Shown here one piece after another: positions 19,501 to 25,701 of a stretch of 64,000 nt of DNA. A program made the position numbers and the translations under genes. The DNA comes from Lewinellaceae bacterium (GTDB lineage Bacteria > Bacteroidota > Bacteroidia > Chitinophagales > Saprospiraceae), in the NCBI GenBank assembly GCA_020636355.1, contig JACJYB010000005.1, positions 310,001 through 374,000 on the forward strand, given 5' to 3'. How positions within the stretch are numbered: the first letter of the stretch is position 1; each line of letters starts with the position of its first letter. The notes beneath the pieces were generated by a model. It worked only from the letters and a program-made list of their open reading frames with translations, searched no databases and had not been told where the DNA came from.

Positions 19501-19866
19501 ATCAGCCATGGTTACTCCCGTATTCCAATACCCCGCAGCTTCTACACCAGCCTCATCAGCGATGTTCTCAAACTGCCAGTTGCCATGGTTCAAATACAAG
19601 TGACTGGCGGTCATATTTCCGGTGAAGTAGATATCGGGCAGACCGTCGTTATTGATATCACCAACCGCAACTCCACCCCCATTGTAGAAATAGGTATAGG
19701 TCAATACATTAAAATCGGGATTCTCTTCCAATTTGTTAACAAAATCAACTCCCGAGGTTCTTGAAGAAACCGCACTAAAGAGGTTTTGATGATCGTCGGT
19801 CCGGTTACAACCTGACAAAATCAAGAACACGAAAGCAAATTGTAAGAGAATGCATGTCTGTTTCAT
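16588..19866 (-). CDS. Large surface lipoprotein with FG-GAP (VCBS) repeats and UnbV/ASPIC domain
   Basis: A 1092-residue lipoprotein with lipobox LSGC at residues 17-20. Numerous calcium-loop motifs of FG-GAP/integrin-alpha type (DINNDGLPDIYF, DVNADGWLDIYV, DFNQDGWPDIFV, DLDLDGDLDLVL and others) form beta-propeller blades in residues 60-500. A UnbV/ASPIC-type domain follows around 520-610 (GIGATCRIY...RGYQSS), then a second propeller set to about 900. Such CRTAC1-like proteins are abundant in Saprospiria, often beside SusCD systems; their ligand is unknown. Here it faces the LacI gene across a 369-bp region with an operator, promoter and leader hairpin. A surface glycan-binding role is inferred. 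Confidence 0.85.
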   Translation of the reverse strand: MKQTCILLQFAFVFLILSGCNRTDDHQNLFSAVSSRTSGVDFVNKLEENPDFNVLTYTYFYNGGGVAVGDINNDGLPDIYFTGNMTASHLYLNHGNWQFENIADEAGVEAAGYWNTGVTMADVNADGWLDIYVCRSASPDADARRNLLFINNHDLTFTEMAAEYGLNDPAYTTHAAFFDYDRDGDLDVYLLNHSVPEFTNFNQAIRHLKSRTNRFYGDKLFRNDLNTTGKFTEVTSKAGIIQNVLGFGLGVAIEDFNQDGWPDIFVSNDFNEEDYYYVNQHDGTFKEALRESFDHTSLFSMGSDASDINNDGIPDLVTMDMLPATNYRNKMAFGPDNYSKYQILLAQGFYKQSMRNMLQINNGKGQFSEIGQEMGISATDWSWAPLVADYNLDGKPDLFISNGYLRDYTNMDFLSYTVDQKLKANPGEEMEISELIRKMPQINVPNRLLMQQEDGTFSDALASAEIFSDGLSNGAAYADLDLDGDLDLVLNNCNARATMFRNNTREQGLGHYLEIICRGQDNNPFGIGATCRIYTPDQMVYRAMYTSRGYQSSMEPEIHAGLVDGLIDSIQVRWSDGYQETFQSIAADQLITLQRGAGKPANASVHPNLPLFAPDSASLVVTHRDDEYIDFFDHPSLPFFYSDRGPAMAIGDLNHDGLQDLLLTGGKGFPAQIAYQKNGNFMVEIPEAMASDAMYEDVAAVIADMNGDGLQDVIIGSAIEVETDSINNQTVRIYVQNKQGGFTKWSLPPLPVTSIFTLSVGDFNQDGKQDIFAGSATITGQYPLPGESLILLQDNGSFSVDRQVPFAHLGVQVSQWTDLDGDGVGELVLAAPWRPVEVWQYTTQWQLIYKSSMSGWWSAVNAANLDDDPELEIILGNLGLNSPFRASEHEPMVLYYGDCDNNGDTDAILTSYSDGESYPFISRDDLLAQLPSLKKQFPDYASYANTNTKTLLTYLPAVQADTINELRSGYLDHQPGGWTFVAFPRDAQVAPVFAISEIKTSDAGRPQILLTGNASRTRVKIGEIDANHGILLQQSDQGWQTVNNTGLWIRGDVRSTAMIQTVKGNKLIVGRNNLPVLVYDLQHESAVIPTNH

Positions 19867-19877
19867 GTCCTGAAAAT

Positions 19878-19913
19878 AAAAAAGTACCAGTTAATTAAAA
19901 CCGGCACTTTTTT
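19878..19913 (-). terminator. Terminator-like hairpin in the leader of the FG-GAP lipoprotein gene (possible attenuator)
   Basis: On the reverse strand a 15-nt arm AAAAAAGTGCCGGTT, a 6-nt loop TTAATT and an arm AACTGGTACTTTTTT form an unbroken stem that ends in U6. Two of the pairs are G-U in this direction but A-C mismatches in the plus-strand RNA, so the structure is tuned to the sense leader. It ends 11 bp before the start codon, so it could terminate or control this transcript. Confidence 0.6.
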
Positions 19914-19923
19914 AGCCTTATGA

Positions 19924-19954
19924 AAAATGTACTTACCACTTCTGATTGGCCAAA
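19924..19954 (-). promoter_or_regulatory. Promoter of the 1092-residue FG-GAP lipoprotein gene
   Basis: On the reverse strand -33 TTTG (19951-19954), a 19-bp spacer and -7 TACATTTT (19924-19931; one mismatch to TAnnTTTG). The predicted start near 19918 places the terminator-like hairpin at the very 5' end of the transcript. Confidence 0.55.
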
Positions 19955-19968
19955 CTTCATTTTGACAA

Positions 19969-19986
19969 ATTGTGTGCGAACACAGT
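19969..19986. promoter_or_regulatory. LacI-type operator, site C
   Basis: ATTGTGTGCGAACACAGT, an imperfect 18-bp palindrome that matches sites A and B. It lies just upstream of the -33 box of the FG-GAP lipoprotein gene and about 250 bp before the LacI gene, which points the other way. Confidence 0.6.
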
Positions 19987-20235
19987 ATCAATACAGTTCG
20001 ACATTATTCTTTAAATATAGCAATTTCTCCAAATAATTGTCGCCTGGACAGTTATTTTTCAAACAGAAAATGAAAATATAACTCCTACGATCTGTACGGA
20101 TGAAATTTTCAAAACAGTGCCCCGGCAAAATCTTAGAACTGGATTTTTCCGAGGATGGTTTTCCACTCTGCCGCGAGGTAAATCAAATCCCTGGAATTTG
20201 GTAACTTCCCCATGATTAGCAACTAAACGATCCCA

Positions 20236-21294
20236 ATGCAGAAGGTACGGATAAAGGATATTGCGGCAATAGCCGGCGTATCTCCTGGTACAGTAGACCG
20301 CGTTATTCACAACCGCGGAAATGTTTCAGATAAAGCCAGGCAACGAGTCCTGGAGGTCATGCAGGAACTCAATTACCAACCAAATATCATTGCAAGCACC
20401 CTTGCCTACAACCGCACATTCAGGTTGGCGATTATGACCCCGTCCCCAAAACACGACACCTATTGGGAGCTTCCCTATTCCGGTATTACCAAAGCCTGGA
20501 ACAATGTCAAGCACTATGGGGTCATGATTGATGAATATTTCTATCACCCGCTCCTGGAGTCCTCCTTTCAGGCGCGCGCCAAACAAGTTTTGCATGATCG
20601 TCCGGATGCCGTCCTACTGGCTGCGGAGACTGAAAAAGAAAGTCTGGACTTCATTCATTCCTGTCTGAAAAAGAATATCCAGTGCATGCTGATAAACACA
20701 TTACTGGAATCACCGGACATCCTGGGATACGTAGGTCAGGATTCATTCCAGAGTGGCATCTTGGCGGCCAAATTGCTTTCAAATGTTGTCCAGAAGAGTG
20801 ACTACCTGATGATTATCCATGCTGAAGAGCATTTCGAGCAATCCAGACATCTGATTGAGAAAGAATCCGGTTTTCGTCAATTCCTTGAGCAGCATGGGAA
20901 TCAAAAGATAGAACAGCTGGTGCTGAAAAATCATTCGGAGGATTACATCCGGATGGAATTGGGTGATTTCATCTCGAAACATGGTAAACCAGGCGGAATC
21001 TTTGTATCTAATTCACGAGGGTATCTGATCGCCCAGGCGCTCAAAGAATTGGATGCCCATTGCCATCTGGTTGGGTTCGACCTGATCGAACCTAACATCC
21101 GATTGCTTAATGAAGGCGCAATCCTATACCTCATCAACCAGAATGCTGAACTTCAAGGTTATTATGCACTAATGAGCATCGTGAACAAATGCATCCTTAA
21201 AAAAGAGGTCCCGGCCCGTCATTTTCTACCTATAGATATCGTTGTGCCTGAAAATGTTTCCTATTACCTGGACTCAATGCACTGGTTATCTTAA
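20236..21294 (+). CDS. LacI-family transcriptional regulator
   Basis: A 352-residue repressor-type regulator. The N-terminal helix-turn-helix (VRIKDIAAIAGVSPGTVDRV, residues 3-22) and hinge helix (VLEVMQELNYQPN) are typical of LacI. The rest is a sugar-binding type-1 periplasmic-binding-protein fold, as in regulators that sense sugars in the cytoplasm. It sits inside the amino-sugar/SusCD region and is the obvious candidate to bind the central-CG palindromes at sites A, B and C. The ligand is unknown; an amino sugar or its phosphate is inferred from neighbours. No matching palindrome lies directly before its own start. Confidence 0.9.
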   Translation: MQKVRIKDIAAIAGVSPGTVDRVIHNRGNVSDKARQRVLEVMQELNYQPNIIASTLAYNRTFRLAIMTPSPKHDTYWELPYSGITKAWNNVKHYGVMIDEYFYHPLLESSFQARAKQVLHDRPDAVLLAAETEKESLDFIHSCLKKNIQCMLINTLLESPDILGYVGQDSFQSGILAAKLLSNVVQKSDYLMIIHAEEHFEQSRHLIEKESGFRQFLEQHGNQKIEQLVLKNHSEDYIRMELGDFISKHGKPGGIFVSNSRGYLIAQALKELDAHCHLVGFDLIEPNIRLLNEGAILYLINQNAELQGYYALMSIVNKCILKKEVPARHFLPIDIVVPENVSYYLDSMHWLS

Positions 21295-21429
21295 GCAATC
21301 AGTCACATTGCCGGTTGCACTGTCCGCAAGTTGGATCAGGTTGATTGCTAGCGGACAGGAGGTGCGGATGCCATCCCAAGTGACACTTAACCATTTATTC
21401 CAGAGCTATTCCGTGAGATTTGCGGATGC

Positions 21430-21461
21430 TTGTTCCATTTTAGTCTAAAATTGTAATTTCG
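21430..21461 (+). promoter_or_regulatory. Candidate promoter of the second FG-GAP lipoprotein gene
   Basis: -33 TTG (21430-21432), a 21-bp spacer and -7 TAATTTCG (21454-21461; one mismatch to TAnnTTTG). Confidence 0.4.
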
Positions 21462-21463
21462 AC

Positions 21464-21489
21464 TTGTTGAGTTCGAAAGATCAACACAA
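21464..21489. promoter_or_regulatory. Inverted repeat downstream of a predicted promoter
   Basis: TTGTTGA and TCAACACAA are inverted around a 10-bp spacer, just after the candidate -7 box of the following gene, a typical repressor position. The right half TCAACACAA partly resembles the LacI half-site ACACAAT, but the spacing differs from sites A-C, so any relation is uncertain. Confidence 0.35.
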
Positions 21490-21513
21490 TTTCATTGCAA
21501 AAAGATAGCTGAA

Positions 21514-23781
21514 ATGAATTGGGGCAGGGTAAAAGCAGGAATCTTTGTTTGCTTCCTATTAGCGTGTAACCATTCAGATAATCATGAGTCCTCCGGATTG
21601 GTCATCTGTACAACTAAAGTCAAGCCTGATAAAGCTACCCTTCAAATGATCGACAAGATTCAGGCCGCATTCAAATCCATCGATCCAATGCAAGCCGAAT
21701 ACATATTTAATACAAGGCGGGCAGAGCTTTTGAAAAAAAAGATGGACGACATGAAGCCCGGCCCGGAACGCAATTTGGTCGTCTATGATTATGGCATCGA
21801 GTTATTGCGAGCTGGTCAAACGGATCAGGCGATCGAGGTATTTGAAAACTTCAACAACTTCTATAAAGACAAGTTTTTCATCAACAAGGATAAGATCCTG
21901 CTGGAATTTCGAAAACAATTGGCCATCAGCTACCTACGCAAAGGCGAACAGGAAAACTGCATTTTCAACCACAATAACGAGTCGTGCATTATTCCTCTCT
22001 CCCCTAAGGGGCAACACATCAATAAGGAAGGCTCCAGCAAGGCCATTGAGTACCTGACAGAATGCCTGGAGATTGATCCGTTTGATTTTGAAAATCAATA
22101 TCTTCTGAATATTGCCTACATGACTTTAGGCGGTTATCCGGACCAGGTACCGGAAGAATTTCTGATCCCCCAATCGTATTTTGATCAGCATAATTTTCCA
22201 AAATTTCATGACATTGCCGGCTCACTGGGCGTCGATGTGGATCATATGTCCGGGGGTGTTTGTCTGGACGACTTTAATAACGACGGATATCTCGATATCA
22301 TGGTTTCATCCTGGGGCTATAAGGATCAAATCCGGTATTTTGAAAATGACCGGATGGGAGGCTACATTGATAAAACGTCCGCTACCGGGCTATTGGGTGT
22401 CACCGGAGGATTAAACCTGAAACATGCAGATTACAATAACGATGGATTTGTAGATTTCATCATCCTGCGTGGTTCGTGGCTGGAGAACTTCGGTAAAATT
22501 CCGAATTCTCTTATCCGGAATAATGGGGACGGAACATTCACCGACGTAACCCTGGAAGCTGGGGTTTATTCGGAAGAGCCAACTCAAACGGCCATTTGGG
22601 CTGATTTTAATCTCGACGGATGGCTGGACCTTTTTATTGCCAATGAATCTTCCGACAAAGGATCTTTCGGATGTGAGCTTTACGTGAACAATGGGAATGG
22701 AACATTCACCAATAAAACCATGGAGTCAGGGATTACGGAAATCGGCTATTTCAAAGGTGTGGACTCCGGTGATTTGAACAATGATGGATACCCGGACATC
22801 TATCTATCCAACTTTAACGGAAAGAATTTGCTTTATTATAATGAAGGAGCGCAGCAAGGAATATCATTCAGGATGGCACCGGACAGTCTTGGTATTTCTG
22901 ACCCGATCCACAGTTTCTCCACCTGGATCTTCGACTACAACAACGATGGGAATGAGGATATATTCGTATCCGCTTACTCCGATGTAGAGCGTTCTGCAGC
23001 CAACATTTTCATGGCCAACCTGCGCTTATTGGAAGATCCCCGGGTAGAACAACGCACTCCAAGGCTATACCGTAATAATGGCGATGGAACTTTCACCAAC
23101 GTATCGCACGAAGCTGGTCTAACCGAACCATTATCTACCATGGGCTGTAATTTTGGCGATTTGGATAACGACGGTTATCTGGACTTCTATGCAGCCACCG
23201 GGGATCCCAGCTATATCTCCATTGTTCCGAACAAGATGTATAGAAATGTGCAAGGTGAATCTTTTGAGGATGTTACCTTCAGCGGAGGTTTTGGCCACAT
23301 CCAAAAAGGTCATGCCGTAGGGTTTGCAGATCTCGATATGGACGGAGATCAGGATATCTATGCTGTTTTAGGAGGGGCTTATGAAGGTGATAACTTCAGA
23401 AACGTACTTTTTGAGAATCCTGTAGGAAATCAAAACAACTGGATTAACATTGAATTGGAAGGAAAGACTTGCAACCGCTCAGCAATTGGAGCCAAGATCA
23501 TTGCGACCATTGAAGAAAACGGAGCGGTGCGGAACGTGTATCACACGGTTGGAACCGGCGCCAGCTTTGGAGGCAACAGCCTGTTGGCTGAAATCGGGTT
23601 GGGCAAAGCCATGACCATCAAGACCCTGGAAATCATCTGGCCTGACAAAGCGCGAACATCATCTGTTTTTGAAAATGTCCCAGTCAATCAAGTGGTGAAG
23701 ATCACCGAAGGGGACGCTGAAATAAAAGCTACCGGGTTAACACCATTAACTTTTATTAAAACCGCTCACGAACACCATTAG
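21514..23781 (+). CDS. Lipoprotein with TPR-like region, FG-GAP repeats and UnbV/ASPIC domain
   Basis: A 755-residue lipoprotein (lipobox LLAC near residue 18). Residues 85-210 contain TPR-like helices (RAGQTDQAIEVFENF). Seven or more FG-GAP calcium loops follow (DFNNDGYLDIMV, DYNNDGFVDFII, DLNNDGYPDIYL, DLDMDGDQDIYA), then a C-terminal UnbV/ASPIC domain around residues 640-740 (RSAIGAKI...GGNSLLAEIGLG). It belongs to the CRTAC1-like family, like the larger protein on the other side of the LacI gene. It converges with susD and shares the bidirectional terminator. A surface-exposed or secreted role in glycan binding is inferred. Confidence 0.85.
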   Translation: MNWGRVKAGIFVCFLLACNHSDNHESSGLVICTTKVKPDKATLQMIDKIQAAFKSIDPMQAEYIFNTRRAELLKKKMDDMKPGPERNLVVYDYGIELLRAGQTDQAIEVFENFNNFYKDKFFINKDKILLEFRKQLAISYLRKGEQENCIFNHNNESCIIPLSPKGQHINKEGSSKAIEYLTECLEIDPFDFENQYLLNIAYMTLGGYPDQVPEEFLIPQSYFDQHNFPKFHDIAGSLGVDVDHMSGGVCLDDFNNDGYLDIMVSSWGYKDQIRYFENDRMGGYIDKTSATGLLGVTGGLNLKHADYNNDGFVDFIILRGSWLENFGKIPNSLIRNNGDGTFTDVTLEAGVYSEEPTQTAIWADFNLDGWLDLFIANESSDKGSFGCELYVNNGNGTFTNKTMESGITEIGYFKGVDSGDLNNDGYPDIYLSNFNGKNLLYYNEGAQQGISFRMAPDSLGISDPIHSFSTWIFDYNNDGNEDIFVSAYSDVERSAANIFMANLRLLEDPRVEQRTPRLYRNNGDGTFTNVSHEAGLTEPLSTMGCNFGDLDNDGYLDFYAATGDPSYISIVPNKMYRNVQGESFEDVTFSGGFGHIQKGHAVGFADLDMDGDQDIYAVLGGAYEGDNFRNVLFENPVGNQNNWINIELEGKTCNRSAIGAKIIATIEENGAVRNVYHTVGTGASFGGNSLLAEIGLGKAMTIKTLEIIWPDKARTSSVFENVPVNQVVKITEGDAEIKATGLTPLTFIKTAHEHH

Positions 23782-23783
23782 GG

Positions 23784-24025
23784 AGATATGAGATTTCAGA
23801 TTTCAGATTTGAGATTTCAGATTTGAGATTTCAGATTTGAGGTTTCAGATTGGGTAAATTAAGTTGTATTGGACAGGTAACCTGATTACGAAAGTTGTTC
23901 CTATGGACATTCCATGCATTCATCTTCTCAGGACGCTTTGAAGTTGGTCTGTAAGGTCAACCTATTTCAGGCATGAACCTCACACTCCATACCTATTACC
24001 TCACACCCTATACCTAATACCCCTA
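23784..24025. repeat. Intergenic AGATTT(C/G)AG repeat plus CATACCT-type repeat, copy 1
   Basis: Tandem units of AGATTTCAGATTTGAG occupy 23784-23853. After about 115 bp of unrelated sequence, a CCTCACAC/CCATACCTATTACC-type repeat lies at 23972-24025. The same two motifs recur together at 58.2 kb. No gene is present in this stretch. Confidence 0.65.
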
Positions 24026-24050
24026 TGTCAAAGATCTATCTTCCCACGAA

Positions 24051-24088
24051 AAAAAATGGCTACCCGAAAGTTCGACTAGCCATTTTTT
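24051..24088 (-). terminator. Bidirectional terminator between susD and the FG-GAP lipoprotein gene
   Basis: A perfect 12-bp inverted repeat AAAAAATGGCTA / TAGCCATTTTTT with a 14-nt loop that can itself pair (CGAAAGTTCG). T-runs follow on both strands. It lies 22 bp after the susD stop codon. Confidence 0.85.
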
Positions 24089-24109
24089 ATTTTAATAGAG
24101 ATTTAATCC

Positions 24110-25690
24110 CTAGAAGTTTGGTCCTCCCGTATCCCACCAGAGGTGCGTACCAATTTCATCTGGTCCTCCCAATTTTTGGGTAGCATCAGCTACACCGCCT
24201 GGGTTGTTTGAACGCTCACCATTAATAAATGGCATCCGTCTCAGGAAGTCGTCTTTTGCAACTACACCCCAGTCCGCGTTGCTATCGTTCTGGTAATTGT
24301 AGGGCAATTTGGGATAACCGGTGCGCCGGTGATCCACCCAAATTTCAATGCTGTTATGTACGGCAGCAATCCATTTTTGAGTCATAATCTTCTCAAGCTT
24401 CACTTCTTTGTCATCAGCTTCGTCCCATTTTACCGGAACCTTGATTCTGCTGACAAAGTCATTGACATCACCGCTTGCTTTAGGATCGTCATAATCCAAT
24501 GGCAGGAAGGTCTCGTCCTGCTGGAGATAAGCATCTACACCAGCTGCGCCCCATTCTGCAAAGCTTTCTCTTACGCCGTTTTCGTAGTTAGCCTGAGCAT
24601 CTCCGGCTCCTGCCCAACCGCGGAGAGCAGCTTCTGCCATGAGAAAATACGTCTCACTGGAAGAAAAACATCTCCTTGCTGGCCACGTAATAAAGGCTGT
24701 TGCGATGGTTGAATAAGATAGACGGTCGTCTTTTGCTACCAGCGTAGCACCATTACGAACGCCTTTGTATGGGAAATCCGGGTGGTCCGGATAAAGCGTA
24801 TTGTCCGTAGCAGGATCAAAGTATTTGGAAACACGAGGATCCTTGTAACCGCCAAGAACCGACTCCATCGTTGCACTCATACGCGTATCACCCCATCCGA
24901 AACAAATCCGGGCCGGGCGGAAAAATCCATCGTAATTCTTAATGTAGAAATTATCTGATGTTGTCGTGATCATTCCTCCAGCTGCTGCCATCGCTTTCTC
25001 GCCTTGTGTTTTGGCAAGGGCAGGGCTTACTTTGGAGATTCTCATGGCTAATTGCAACCGCATGCTGTTTGCCAGTTTAATCCAGGCACTGACATCTCCT
25101 TGGAAGCTGTCGTCAAATTTGGCCATACCTCCGTAATCCACGTTGCGGCTTAAAGCATCGACGATTTCATCCAATTCAGAGAACCAGGTATTGTACAAGG
25201 TCTCTTCACTGTCGTAGAGAATGGTCTTATCGGAAGATCCGTAATTGGAATAGATGATCGGGCCATGGTAAGCAGACAATCTTGAAGCAGCTAAAACCCG
25301 CAGTAATTTAGCCCAGGCTACAAATACCTCGTTGTTTTCTGCTTCGGCAATCTGTAACACCTGGCGTGCCGGAGCGAAAATGGATCCATAGACACGGCCC
25401 CAGTAGCTGTTCCAGCGAATGTAATACGTCGTGTTGTTTACCCCACCTGTAAAAGGAGTAGGAGTACCCAATTGTCTGGTAAAGGACTCATTGCAGAGGT
25501 TGTGTTCGATTTGGTCCCCGAAGATGTTGTTGAGCATGGTCGGGAAGAAAGCGCCCACGTGATTGTTGTCCTGCCTTAATGATTCATCCGAAATTTGGTA
25601 AGGATTGGTGTTTAATTCAGCAAAATCCTTCGTACAACCGGAGTATAAGGTCAGACCAATTAGAATGATGAATATGCTTATCTTTTTCAT
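24110..25690 (-). CDS. susD: SusD/RagB-family outer-membrane lipoprotein
   Basis: A 526-residue lipoprotein (lipobox YSGC near residue 19, then TKDFAELNTNP, characteristic of SusD-like proteins). It is rich in helical, TPR-like segments and resembles the SusD-like_2 branch. It forms the lid that captures ligand for the SusC channel directly upstream (11-bp gap). The glycan or peptide substrate cannot be read from sequence; the amino-sugar neighbours and the palindrome before susC suggest a GlcNAc-containing glycan. The gene is well formed, with a clear terminator after it. Confidence 0.9.
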   Translation of the reverse strand: MKKISIFIILIGLTLYSGCTKDFAELNTNPYQISDESLRQDNNHVGAFFPTMLNNIFGDQIEHNLCNESFTRQLGTPTPFTGGVNNTTYYIRWNSYWGRVYGSIFAPARQVLQIAEAENNEVFVAWAKLLRVLAASRLSAYHGPIIYSNYGSSDKTILYDSEETLYNTWFSELDEIVDALSRNVDYGGMAKFDDSFQGDVSAWIKLANSMRLQLAMRISKVSPALAKTQGEKAMAAAGGMITTTSDNFYIKNYDGFFRPARICFGWGDTRMSATMESVLGGYKDPRVSKYFDPATDNTLYPDHPDFPYKGVRNGATLVAKDDRLSYSTIATAFITWPARRCFSSSETYFLMAEAALRGWAGAGDAQANYENGVRESFAEWGAAGVDAYLQQDETFLPLDYDDPKASGDVNDFVSRIKVPVKWDEADDKEVKLEKIMTQKWIAAVHNSIEIWVDHRRTGYPKLPYNYQNDSNADWGVVAKDDFLRRMPFINGERSNNPGGVADATQKLGGPDEIGTHLWWDTGGPNF

Positions 25691-25701
25691 ATTGTCAGTT
25701 C

